Notes under the pieces: generated by a model
Seen by the model: the letters and a program-made list of their open reading frames with translations, nothing else
Told to the model about the DNA's origin: nothing
The model's database searches: none
Source of the DNA: Corylus avellana
Lineage: Eukaryota > Streptophyta > Magnoliopsida > Fagales > Betulaceae
NCBI RefSeq assembly: GCF_901000735.1
Contig: NC_081541.1
Span: 31,700,060 to 31,764,059 of the forward strand
DNA length: 64,000 nucleotides
Reading direction: 5' to 3'
Shown here: piece by piece, positions 1-9,746 of the stretch
Numbering within the stretch: position 1 is the first letter of the stretch
Layout of the letters: every line of letters starts with the position of its first letter
Made by a program: the position numbers and the translations under genes

Positions 1-1
1 T

Positions 2-190
2 CAAATCACACCAAAGAGATTGGTCTTAGCAAAGAAATATGAGAAGAAGTCCTACACAGTTACTATACAGTATAAAGGGCTAGGAAATCAGCAGGTTTCA
101 TCTGGTGCACTTGTTTGGGTTGAAGAAAATGGAAAGCATACAGTTAGAAGTCCCATTGTAGTAGCACCTATGATGCATTTTGTAATTTAG
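2..190 (+). CDS. Subtilisin-like serine protease (SBT family), 3' end only
   Basis: The window opens inside a coding exon that runs in frame from base 2 to the TAG at 188-190, giving the last 62 residues of a protein. The reading includes SYTVTIQYKG followed by SGALVWVEENGKHTVRSPIVV, the characteristic end of the C-terminal fibronectin-III-like domain of plant subtilases, where a strand pair and the 'W.DGKH.VRSPI' signature close the protein. The catalytic Asp/His/Ser domain lies off the left edge, so activity cannot be judged. Subtilases are secreted or apoplastic proteases. A short extension after the usual VRSPIVV end (about 9 residues) is ordinary. Family assignment is firm; subfamily is not determinable from this fragment. 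Confidence 0.85.
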   Translation, partial: QITPKRLVLAKKYEKKSYTVTIQYKGLGNQQVSSGALVWVEENGKHTVRSPIVVAPMMHFVI

Positions 191-289
191 TGGACATTTA
201 GTGCTAGAAACTACACTTTTATCTTACCATTATTTTACTATGCGGATGCAGTAGTGTTAATAAGCCGCCCTTGGATTAGGCATCATTGT

Positions 290-292
290 TAA

Positions 293-334
<42 letters not shown>
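290..334. repeat. (AAT)n microsatellite
   Basis: About fourteen AAT/TAA trinucleotide units in a row, running into an AAAAAT-rich tail. Simple sequence only. Confidence 0.95.
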
Positions 335-336
<2 letters not shown>

Positions 337-1023
337 TAAAAATAAAAAAGGTTGATTGACATTACCACAATGATCAGTAGGATGGAATAATGGTGGGACA
401 AAAATGTAGTTTTTAGCATTACTCTTAGTTGACATGTATGAAAATTGGTAATGTTATATATTATACTCATATCCCACCTCTATTTCATTGGACTGATGTG
501 GCCTTTGGATTTTTTTTTTTTTTTTTTTTTGTATTTATTTTTTCTTTTAACAAGGATTGATCAAAGGCCTCATGGACAGTGCAACATTAGCCAAGTGAGA
601 TAGGAGTGGAATGGGGGGTGTACGTACCATATAACATTTCTCAAATTTGTATTACAAATGTTTACGTTTGCATCGATTTGAAATTGCAATTTTGGTTTCG
701 TGTGGCAATTCTGCACTCAGTTTCCTTCTAAGCCTATTGGTCTTCATGATTTTTTTGGAATGTTTTTAATGGTTAATTAAATAAATAGTAAACTTTTTCA
801 GAATCTTTCTCAGCCATTGTGAGCCACGAGTCTTAGGGAATGGTAACATTACAAAAAATTAAAAGTTCGATACGTTAAATTGAAAATTTTTTAACTTTAA
901 AAAAATATTGTAAAAGTGATGAAAGTTAAGAGGATTAACTAAAGTTTTTCTTCTCTTTTATTATCATTAATCAGCTTAAACATTTGAATAAGTAGTTTGA
1001 ATGCTCTAACAAAACTCATTGAC

Positions 1024-1157
1024 GATCAAACATGGAGGCTGATACTATATATATATATATATCCACCCTTTCAAACCAAAGTTTGATAATGATGATCAAA
1101 CATGGAGGCTAATACTATATATATGGATCCCTTTCAAACCAAAGTTTGATAAAGATG
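1024..1157. repeat. Two-copy direct tandem repeat of about 67 bp
   Basis: The unit starts GATCAAACATGGAGGCT, continues through a TA run and ends TTTCAAACCAAAGTTTGATAA. It occurs twice in succession, at about 1024-1090 and 1095-1157, with small differences in the TA run. It lies about 800 bp upstream of the first monooxygenase start. Confidence 0.8.
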
Positions 1158-1199
1158 TAAGCAGCCTCTAGCTACTAGAGTTCAAAAGATATTTTTTTA

Positions 1200-1658
1200 A
1201 AGGGTTAATTTTATTTTAAACCCTGAATTATCACGCAATTTGACAAACTTCCTTAAACTTTAAAATTTCTCAATTTGAACAATTGAACTTTCAATTGCAG
1301 TCAATTTACCCTCTCTGTCAATTTTTTCCATTAAAACTCTTAAAAAGACAAAATTACCCTTCAATTTTCTTTTTATAAAATTTTAAAAAAAAAAAAATGA
1401 AAAAAAATGGGGAAAAAATTGGAAAAAAAAAAAAAAAAAAGTCACAAGGTGTCCCAACCGTGGGTCATCTTGTGATTTTTTTTGTTATATAATATATATT
1501 TTTTATTTTTTAATTTGAAATTAATGGTAAATTTGAAATTTTATAAAAAAAGTTAAGAATATAAATGTTATTATCTCACTTTTAATATTTAAAATCTGAC
1601 GAAGGAGTTCAACTTATTAAATCGCCTAATAATTTAAGGACGTAAAGCTAAGTTACCT
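1200..1658. mobile_element. Divergent foldback MITE
   Basis: The left end (AGGGTTAATTTTATTTTAAA onward) is imperfectly complementary to the right end (ending TTTAAGGACGTAAAGCTAAG then TTACC), forming a long degenerate inverted repeat around an A/T-rich centre. No clear target-site duplication is visible, so the boundaries are approximate. There is no coding capacity. Confidence 0.5.
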
Positions 1659-1830
1659 CTCTTTTTTTTTTTTTTTCTTTTTTTTTTTTGGGGGTTATGT
1701 ACTTCTATCAAAACATTATTCAAATTCATTCAAAAAGACAAAAAGAACACGTATTCTCTCAAAGCTTGCTTGCGTATTGGCTGTCATCATCAACTCGTCA
1801 TCATTACCATCTTCCTCTTTCCTCCAATTA

Positions 1831-1840
1831 TTTATATATA
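1831..1840 (+). promoter_or_regulatory. TATA box of monooxygenase gene 1
   Basis: TTTATATATA lies 120 bp upstream of the ATG at 1960, which would place transcription start near 1865 with a leader of about 95 nt. Called from motif and spacing only. Confidence 0.5.
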
Positions 1841-1959
1841 GAATCTGTATTCTCACTCTATATTTCGTGCGATCTTCTTCCCCATCCTCCTAAGTTGAGC
1901 TAATAAATTCATTCCCAAAAATAGTAAGAATTTCTCATCCACTTCAACATATTCACACC

Positions 1960-4900
1960 ATGGAAGTAGCTGAAGACATAGTGATTGTGGGAGGTGGAGT
2001 GGCTGGACTCGCCACATCCTTAGGACTTCACAGGTACCCTTCTCTCTCTCTCTCTCTCTCTCGCTCTCTCTCTCTCTATATATATATATATGGGTATTGT
2101 GTGTGTGATTGTTAGGAGTAATTTGCAGATTGGGTATAAGAAGCATAGTATTGGAAGCATCGGATGATTTGAGGAGTGCAGGATATGCGTTGGCGACATT
2201 TACGAATGCTTGGAAGGCATTAGATGCCTTGGGAATTGGTGACCTTTTGCGGCAACACCATAAAAGGCTTCATGGGTAATTATCATTTATCACTCATCTT
2301 CTTTTTATCATTGCCGCCGGCCGGCGCCTTATCTTACAGCTGATAGGTGCTTTTGTGGTCGATGATTCAGTTTGTGGGCTCGACTCTACTACTTTTTTTC
2401 TTTTTAGAAAAAATCAACTTTACCTTTCTAATTAAGTATTATAATTTTGTCATTTTAGACTCCAAACTTTTAAACGTGACATTTTGGAAATTATTAAATT
2501 AAGACAATATAGTTCATTGGCTAAGTTTTCCATCTATTTGGACGAAATGTAAGTTACCAGACGTTTTAGCCCCAAATTGCCAAATGGTTTGGGGTGGTTT
2601 TGGCTACCCCATTCCTGCAGCCAGAGAGGGTGGTTGATGGCCCCTAAATGGGAAAACTTAGAGTCCGTTTCGTTTTGCATTTGAAAAATAAAGCTTTTAA
2701 GGGTGCGTTTGGGAGTGCGTTTTTAAAAAAATAATCTGCGATTTTAAACCAAATCGCAATTTTAAGGTGTTTGGGATTGCGATTTTAAAAACGCAAATTT
2801 TAAAATCGCAAAAAAATCTGCGATTTTCATAAGCTGATTAGAGGATGCTTATTTGAAAAAGTGCGAATTTAAAACAAAATCACGATTTCTATTAAAAAGA
2901 TAGTTGGCGCAATAGTTACCTTTTTTAGAACGGGAATGAAAAAAATACCAATAATACCCACCTAAAATATATTAAAACCCTTCTTTTCTTTTCTTTTTTT
3001 TCTTCATCATCTCTATCTTGTTCATTATTATTGGTAATTTGGTCATGAAACCGCAATTATATGCTAATGTTATCCAAACATTCAATTGATAAAAAAAGTA
3101 CTTTTTAGTATGCTTTACCAAACGCCTGTGCGATTTTAAAAAGTAGCGATTTTAAACACGCAATTTTTAAAAACGCAATTTTTAAAATCGCACTTATTGA
3201 AATCGCACTCCCAAACGGGCCCTAAGTCAAAAAGTGTTTTTTTTGACAATTTTTAAGCTTTTTGAACCCTTAAAAGCGCTTTTAAATTTTTTACTAAACG
3301 AGTATTTTTTTCTTCAAACGGACTTTTTGAGTATTAAAATCACTTTTAAACTCCTCAAACGCAATCTCAAACAGGTCCTTAACGGCTAGGGTAAATTGTC
3401 ACAATTTGGTAGTTTGTAGGATTCAAGTCACTTTCTAAGTTTTAGAGACTTAAATGCCAAAGTGGTGAATATACTTTGAGAGATAAAGTGTATTTTTTCA
3501 TTCCTTCTTTTTTTTTTGTAACAGTTAAATGTACAATAATGCAAATGGGTGATTTTTACTTCTCTGTGGTTAATTTACTGATTCAGAGAAAAAAAACAAA
3601 AAAAATAAAAAGGCTTATTATGATCTAGGATCCTATATGAACAATCAAAATCTAGCTTATGCGTAATGTAAGAATGTCACTAATGTAGAGAGATTTGAGT
3701 GCAGGAATGTGACCAAGTCAGCAATCTCGGGACTTCAAACTTCAGAATTGCCATTTCAGGCCAAAGGGAAACAGTGAGTAAACTGATATCCTCTTTTAAA
3801 TTTCTGCCTACCATGTATATCTTTCCTGCCCAAGTAGATGTCATTCAATGAGCAGTTATAATTGTGATATTTGAGTTTCTCTGATAAGTGGGGGGTTGTG
3901 TGTGTTAAAGCAATGATTAAGTGATTAAATTTACTTCTTCCTATCAGTTTAAACTTTTAAGAAAACTGGTGATTTAATATGGTATCAGAGCCAAAGGTCA
4001 TGGGCTTAAATCTTGACTTTGTCAATTCACCCTATTTAAATTAAATATTGTACGTGTTAAGCAGCGGAGACCATGAAGTTCGGTGTCTGAAAAGGAAGTT
4101 GCTCTTAGAAGCCCTTGCAAAGGAACTCCCAACTGGGACCATTAGGTACTCCTCCAAGGTTGTCAACATTGAGGAATCAGGCTTCTTTAAGCTGCTGCAT
4201 CTTGCTGATGGAACCATCCTCAAAACAAAGGTAAACTTGTAGTATACCCCCAATGTTTTAGTGTTTTTATAATTACACCTCTAAAATTTAAAACTTTGCA
4301 ATGTCGAGTAGCCAAGTGTGCGTGTTAGAATATACGATATGGTAAGATATTTATCTTTTAGAATATTGATTGAGAAATAAGAACAAGATGTAGTCCTTTT
4401 AGGAGATGTCTAACGTATCGAACCACCCTCAAATCCTTTGTGTTTTATTTTCTTTGTTCCCTTTAATTTTCTTTATCTTTATGAATTTCTTCTATTTGTC
4501 TTAATGTTGTGAATGCATGCATTAAAGGTGTTGGTTGGGAGTGATGGAGTGAACTCAGTGGTGGCAAATTGGTTGGGCTTCAAGAAACCAGCTTTTGCAG
4601 GGAGATATGCCATCAGAGGCTCTGTAGATTTCAAGCGTAGCCATGGATTTGAGCCCAAGTTCATGCAGTTCTTTGGAAAAGGTATTCGGTCGGGTGCCAT
4701 CCCCATCGATGATACTACTATTTATTGGTTCATCACTTGGACTCCATCCACCCGAGGTGAGACCTTTCCCTCGTCTTGTCAAATCATTACCTATTTCAAA
4801 GTTAATTTTGTTGAAAAAAAAAAAAAAAAAAAACTAACTTTGTAAGAAATGATTGATTTAATCATCACGTGTAGGCACTCTCTCTTAATAAGTAACATCC

Positions 4901-6281
4901 AACACGTAGAATATTTAACTAAAATGAGGAGTTAAATTAACAGAGACAATGTTTAAATCTAGGATATTTGCTCTAATATCATATAGAAAATTATAATGAA
5001 TGTAAAATATGAGAATTATAGAGAAGCAAAGAGAGAGAGAAAAGATAAAAGAAACTATTTGCGGGCTGGTTTGATGTTAGACACATACGTTCATCACTGT
5101 CAATTGCCCCAAAGGTGCTCTCATTAACTTGATTTTAGAGTAATGCTAAAAAAAGGATTAGAGCCATCCTTGTGTCTTCCCAAATGCGACGTGTCTTTTA
5201 AAATTACCAATAGAACAAAATTCAATAATAATTATCTTAAATTTAATGGTGATTTAAAAATTACATCACATTTGGGAGAACACAAGAAGGATTCTAGTCC
5301 TCTTTTTGGCGTTACTGGGAGAATACAAATATGATAAGATTTGGTTACAATCAAACCTAAATGAAAAATATTTTATTATTAACCTAATATATATATATAT
5401 TCTAACAATTTCCTTGGTACTTGGGACTTTCACATTTGATTACCTTTTTTGTTCCTATAGAAAAAGAGTTAGAATAGGATCCAGAAGATACAAGAAATTA
5501 ATTTTGGGGTGGTTTACTGTTAGACACATACACATACATATACATCCACCACTATAAATAGTCCTTATTTACAGAAAAACAGTGGTGGGTGGGAGAATAC
5601 AAATATGAAAATCAAATCTCTAAATATAAATGAAAAATATTTTAATATCAACCTATTTTTAACAGTTTTCTTGGTACTTGGAACTTTCACATGATTATTT
5701 GATCACCTTTTTTTGTTCTTGTAGAGGAAGAGCTAGAACAGGACCCAGCTAAAGTAAAGCAACTTCTCTTGAGTAAGCTTGGAAAAGTACCTGATGAAGT
5801 AAGGGCTATTATAGAAAGCTCTGAACTGGATGGTTTTATAGCATTGCCATTGAGATACAGGCATCCATGGGAGCTTCTTTGGGGAAATATCAGCAAAGGC
5901 AATGTTTGTGTAGCCGGAGATGCACTCCACCCCTTGACACCAGACATTGGGCAAGGCGGCTGCTCCGCCTTGGAAGATAGTGTTGTTTTAGCCAGGTGTC
6001 TTGGTGAAGCTTTACTGAAAAAACCAACTGGAGAAACAAAAGAGAAAGGTGAAAAAGAAAAAGATGAATATGAGAGGATTGTGATGGGGTTGAAGAAGTA
6101 TGCCAGGGAGAGGGCATGGAGAAGTATTGAGCTCATCAGTGTTTCTTATATATCTGGAATTATACAGGAGAGTCAAGGAAAAATGATGACATCCTTGAGA
6201 GACAATGCCTTGGTTGGATTCTTGGCAGGTTTCCTGTTGAAAATGGCTGATTTTGATTGTGGGAAGCTTATCATTTCTTGA
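1960..6281 (+). CDS. MO1: FAD-dependent monooxygenase, MO1-like (tandem copy 1)
   Basis: Six exons: 1960-2033, 2129-2275, 3705-3773, 4065-4230, 4528-4756 and 5725-6281. All introns are GT-AG and phases join to a 413-aa protein. Visible group A flavoprotein hydroxylase motifs are the N-terminal FAD Rossmann GxGxxG (IVGGGVAG, about residues 9-16), the DG motif ([10 protein letters not shown], about 155) and the second FAD motif with GD ([19 protein letters not shown], about 289-307). This is the salicylate-hydroxylase-like family to which Arabidopsis MO1 belongs; the substrate is unknown. No signal peptide is evident, so cytosolic action is likely. The next gene is a tandem paralogue with identical sizes for exons 2, 4 and 5. 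Introns 2, 3 and 5 are swollen by transposons and tandem repeats. The acceptor of exon 4 abuts a TRIM-like fragment. The ORF is intact, so the gene is probably functional. Confidence 0.92.
2040..2091. repeat. (CT)n(TA)n compound microsatellite in intron 1
   Basis: A run of CT dinucleotides passes into TA dinucleotides and fills most of the 95-bp first intron of monooxygenase 1. Confidence 0.9.
2661..3378. mobile_element. PIF/Harbinger-like MITE (outer element, interrupted)
   Basis: The left end GAGTCCGTTTCGTTTTGCAT and the right end, CTCAAACGCAATCTCAAACA then GGTCC, form imperfect terminal inverted repeats flanked by TTA at 2658-2660 and 3379-3381, the 3-bp duplication typical of Tourist/Harbinger elements. 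A related uninterrupted copy is at 39634-39820. Bases 2701-3222 are a second element inserted into this one. It lies in intron 2 of monooxygenase 1. Confidence 0.75.
2701..3222. mobile_element. PIF/Harbinger-like MITE nested in the outer element
   Basis: The element opens GGGTGCGTTTGGGAGTGCG and closes CGCACTCCCAAACGGGCCC, a good terminal inverted repeat of the GGGCCCGTTTGG Tourist type. It is flanked by TAA at 2698-2700 and 3223-3225. The interior is rich in repeated GCGATTTTAAA/TTTAAAATCGC words on both strands and has no ORF. Comparison with the related copy at 39634 shows the empty site as GCTTTTAAGT. Confidence 0.82.
3903..4058 (+). mobile_element. TRIM-like retroelement fragment (5' LTR, PBS, partial interior)
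   Basis: A 77-bp LTR-like segment (3903-3979) beginning TGTTAAAGC and ending GGTGATTTAATA precedes TGGTATCAGAGC (3980-3991), a primer-binding site of the initiator-Met tRNA type. A short interior ending TTAAATATTGTACGTGTT follows. The same 77-bp LTR/PBS/interior order occurs at 51467 and 59829. The 3' LTR is missing. The fragment ends within about 10 bp of exon 4 of monooxygenase 1. Confidence 0.7.
4836..5060 (-). mobile_element. TRIM-like fragment, reverse orientation, in intron 5
   Basis: On the minus strand the order is LTR-like AT-rich sequence, a mutated primer-binding site TGATATTAGAGC (4971-4982 on the plus strand as its complement), then an interior ending AGTTAAATATTCTACGTGTT and AAGAGAGAGTG before a second LTR-like TGATTAAATCAATC. 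Two transitions in the binding site look like methylation decay. Boundaries are approximate. Confidence 0.5.
5063..5760. repeat. Tandem repeat (about 270-bp period) spanning the exon 6 acceptor
   Basis: Units begin GGGAGAATACAAATATGA at 5317 and 5591. Each contains a TTTCCTTGGTACTTGG-like stretch and then a pyrimidine-rich acceptor plus a copy of the start of exon 6. The intact acceptor ends at 5724; the decayed one ends at 5460 and leads into AAAAAGAGTTAGAATAG, an early stop. A third partial unit is seen as GTTAGACACATACGTTCATC near 5077, matching about 5519. Removing the 178-bp MITE restores the period. Confidence 0.75.
5139..5316. mobile_element. Short MITE with about 48-bp inverted repeats
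   Basis: AGTAATGCTAAAAAAAGGAT at the left is matched by the complement of ATTCTAGTCCTCTTTTTGGC followed by GTTACT at the right. The complementarity extends inward through CTTCCCAAATG / CATTTGGGAG. The 178-bp element has no ORF. It sits exactly at the boundary between two tandem-repeat units of intron 5 (see 5063-5760). Confidence 0.75.
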
Positions 6282-6975
6282 ATGCCAAGTTACATGCATA
6301 CATATGTGTCTGTGTAAAGATATATCAAGCTAGTTTTCTTTCCTCATGAACAATAATAAATCAGATGGAGCGATTGTGTTGTTTCTCTTCAGCAGGAAAA
6401 GTCAATAATTTTGTGAATGCAATAATTATTTCTTCGTTTCATTTGAATGTTTATAGAGTGAAATGATCATAACATGTTGATTATTTTTGGTATAACAGTA
6501 ATGGGTGTGACAAGTCCTGGCCCGTGTCTTATAATATAAACTAAGTTTTTAATTCTCTTCAACAAGTGAATTTCAAGAAGAAAATTAGAGTGGCTATTAT
6601 GAAAACAAAGTTAGAAGTCGTGACTTTTGTTCTATACACAACATTACGTGAAATCACTATTTTAGAAACAAAACATCTCCACTAAAAATGGGTTAAAAGA
6701 TCAAATAATATTTCAAATGTAAACTTGTCTGAAGTCACATTCCTTTTTTACTTTTCTGCTGAAGACTTTTGGTAGATGCTGACAAGCAGCTAGAACTGTC
6801 GTGTTTCCTTTTTCATGTCAAGATTAACACTTGAACCTAACACTTGCATTGAACAGTCGTGTACGTAACAACTTCCATCGCCGCCATATAATTAATATTG
6901 TCCCATCTTCTTTCTCTAAACCAAAGCCCCCTAATTATAAAACACCAAAAAAAAAAAAAAAACAGCTATATTTCC
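6282..6975. other. Intergenic spacer between the tandem monooxygenases
   Basis: The 3' flank of gene 1 contains AATAATAAAT near 6351, a plausible polyadenylation region. The upstream flank of gene 2 contains CATATAATTAATA near 6886, a possible TATA element about 90 bp before its ATG. Nothing else was recognised. Confidence 0.5.
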
Positions 6976-7078
6976 ATGGAAGAAGTTGATCATCGAGACA
7001 TTGTGATTGTGGGAGCGGGGATATCAGGCCTCACAACATCCTTGGCACTACATAGGTACAAGTACGCTAAACCAGGAG

Positions 7079-7118
<40 letters not shown>

Positions 7119-7352
7119 CTCTCTGTCTATGTCGTCTCAAGTTTTAGTTATATATAAATGCAGGTTGGGAGTTGGGAGCTTAGTGTTGGAATCATGGGAT
7201 AGTTTGAGAAACACAGGATTTGCCTTAACGCTGTGGACCAATGCTTGGAAAGCTTTGGATGCTGTTGCCATTGCTGACTCCCTCCGCCAACAACACTTCC
7301 TCATTCAAGGGTACTCATTGCCTTTGCCCATCACTTGTTATAGATTGAAGTG

Positions 7353-7383
<31 letters not shown>

Positions 7384-9746
7384 GACTTCTGTTAATGCTT
7401 ATTCTTATTATTTGGTATGCAATTGAGTTCATTAAATTTGAGTGCAGAACAGTTGTGGTGTCCACAAGTTCAGGGCTTGCTACTTCGGAGACATCATTTC
7501 ATGCAAAGTAAGTCAATAGATCAACATAAGAGCGCTGATTCTGCTTTTCATCCTTTCTTTTTTCTTTTGTTTTTTAAGCATTTACTAGAGTTGTTTCTTT
7601 ATACTTGGACAAAATCATATTAGCATCTCATTTCAAAAATATAAAATAAAATAAAGCAATGCAGCATTTACGCACTGAACCTCAATATATAAGAAAAGCC
7701 TAGATAGTCTACAAAGATTGTAGACGTTCTCTCAAACCAAGTTGAGTCATAACTTGACCCAATCTCACTTTGACATCAATAGAACTTAATTCTAAAAAAA
7801 ATTTGGTTTTAGTGACTTGCTTATAAGCCAATTTACACTTTACACCAATAAACATGAGGATTTTAATTGTGGGAGTCAAACCTATGTTCTAGTACTTACC
7901 CAATCACATGGGGATTAAACCTAAGATCATTGAATCACCACCGATGGTGATGACTTTCTCTTTCATCTTACACTAGCCTACAGCTAGATTATGTAAATCT
8001 TTGAATGAGCTATTTTCATGCGGGACAATGATCGACGGCAATTACCTGCTAGAATTGTTAGCAATTTGAACAAATAATGTGAGAGATACAATTTAAGATT
8101 TATCTGCCTAAATAGGTGGTAAGGCAGCCCAACATTTATTTGGACAAGTGTATCTTATATAAATTAAAGTCTCTTACATTACTTGTCTTAGTTATAAGCA
8201 ATTCGGGCATATATTTGTTGTGCATACATGGTTTAATTGTTCATTCTTATGAGTATATCGGTTGTGATCTCAAGAGGAAGCCATGAAGTTCGATGTGTAG
8301 AAAGGAAGTTGTTGTTGGAAGCCCTTGCAAAAGAACTCCCAAGTGGCACCATTAGGTTCTCCTCCAAGGTGGTTTGCATTGAGCAATCAGGCTTCTTTAA
8401 GCTGGTGCATCTTGCTGATGGAACCATATTCAAAACAAAGGTAAAAATAATATATAAATAAAATTGTGTACTTATAATATTATTGGCTCATATCATATAT
8501 GAACCGTTGATCTTTGTTCCAATTCCTGGATGAAAGGTGTTGATTGGTTGTGATGGAGTGAACTCGGTGGTGGCAAAGTGGTTGGGCTTTCAAAAGCCCA
8601 TTTTTACAGGACGAACTGCCATTAGAGGCTGTAGAGAGTCCAAAGACAGCCATGGATATGGGTCCAAATCTGTGCAGTTCTTTGGGAGTGGTGTCCGGTT
8701 TGGTTGCCGCCCTTGTAATGATAACACTTTATTTTGGTATGTCACTTATGTTCCCTCCTCTCAAGGTAAACCCTCCATTCCAATTTGAGTTTATTTGTTT
8801 ATACCTTAGGTATGTTAATCTAAATCGAGCAGGCAATTGAGAGAGGTTTCTGATAAGAGTTATTTGTTCGGGGCAAATAAGGATTCGCTTGAATTTAAGA
8901 TTCCAAAACTTACATATGATTTAAAGATAGCGATTATAGAACGAACAATTTAAAAACGTGATTTTTAAAAATTGTAGTTTTGTTTTTAAAATCAACGTAT
9001 TTGCAAATGATACATTTTCTACGATTTGGTTTAAAATTATACTTTTTGTCTTTAAAATTACAGTGTCAAACGCACTCTGAGTTTTATCAGAGATATCTCT
9101 CGGATAGACTGCAATCTGAATAGAGACTGCAGCCAATTCTAATTCCATGTTCTATATAAAATGTATTTCCTATTCTTAACTTTTTTTTCTGGTTGGTTTT
9201 CATGTAGACAAAGAGCTACAAGACAATCCAGCTAAGATGAAGCAATTTGTGTTGAGCAAACTTGAAAAGCTACCAACCCAATTGAGGACTGTCATAGAAA
9301 GAACTGAACCGGATGGGTTTACATCGTCTAGGTTATCATATAGACATCCATGGGAGTTATTCTGGGGAAATATTACCAAAGGCAATGTTTGTGTAGCGGG
9401 CGACGCGCTCCACCCCATGACGCCAGACATTGGCCAAGGCGGGGGAGCCGCCTTGGAAGACGGTGTTGCTTTAGCTAGATGTCTTGCTGAAGCCTTATTG
9501 AAAGGATCAGGTGATCAAGAAGACAAGGAGCAACATGAGAGGATTGAAATGGGGTTGAAGAAGTATGCTCAAGAGAGAAGGTGGAGAGCAATTGAACTCA
9601 TCACTACATCTTATTTTGCTGGCTTTATACAACAAAGTGATGGGAAAATTATGAACTTCTTGAGAGACAAGTTCTTGGCTAAGTACCTGCGAGGGTTGCT
9701 GTTGAAGAGGGCTGATTTTGATTGTGGAAAGCTCAGCATTTCTTGA
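6976..9746 (+). CDS. MO1: FAD-dependent monooxygenase, MO1-like (tandem copy 2)
   Basis: Six exons: 6976-7055, 7164-7310, 7448-7507, 8275-8440, 8537-8765 and 9208-9746, giving 406 aa with GT-AG introns. Exons 2, 4 and 5 have the same lengths (147, 166, 229 nt) and phases as the upstream copy. Exon 3 is 9 nt shorter, in frame. Motifs are the N-terminal FAD-binding [10 protein letters not shown], the DG motif [11 protein letters not shown] and [19 protein letters not shown] near the C-terminal half. The role is presumably that of its neighbour: NAD(P)H-dependent aromatic hydroxylation with unknown substrate. Coding identity to copy 1 is clearly high, but introns 3 and 5 are unrelated in sequence, so the duplication is not recent. 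Intron 5 carries a decayed Harbinger-type MITE. The ORF is intact. Confidence 0.92.
7079..7119. repeat. (TA)n(GA)n compound microsatellite in intron 1
   Basis: TA dinucleotides pass into GA dinucleotides within the first intron of monooxygenase 2, mirroring on the opposite strand the CT/TA run in the same intron of copy 1. Confidence 0.9.
8925..9080. mobile_element. Decayed Harbinger-like MITE in intron 5
   Basis: The words AGCGATTATAGAACG, AACGTGATTTTTAAAAATTG, GATTTGGTTTAAAAT and CAAACGCACTCTGAG match the interior and right end of the element at 2701-3222. The left terminus is not recognisable. Confidence 0.45.

Larger units (their letters stand above)
191..1820. other. Intergenic region, AT-rich, no gene seen
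   Basis: This stretch separates the subtilase from the first monooxygenase. It holds an AAT microsatellite, several homopolymer runs, a two-copy direct repeat at about 1024-1157 and a divergent foldback element at about 1200-1658, listed separately. The only ORFs are low-complexity readings, for example a poly-Tyr reading of the AAT repeat. Confidence 0.7.

Noticed and set aside
276..470. 64-aa minus-strand ORF with a poly-Tyr run
   Set aside because: It is a translation of the AAT microsatellite and has no family resemblance.
1853..2146. 97-aa minus-strand ORF over monooxygenase 1 exon 1
   Set aside because: It crosses the CT/TA microsatellite and is antisense to a clearly coding exon.
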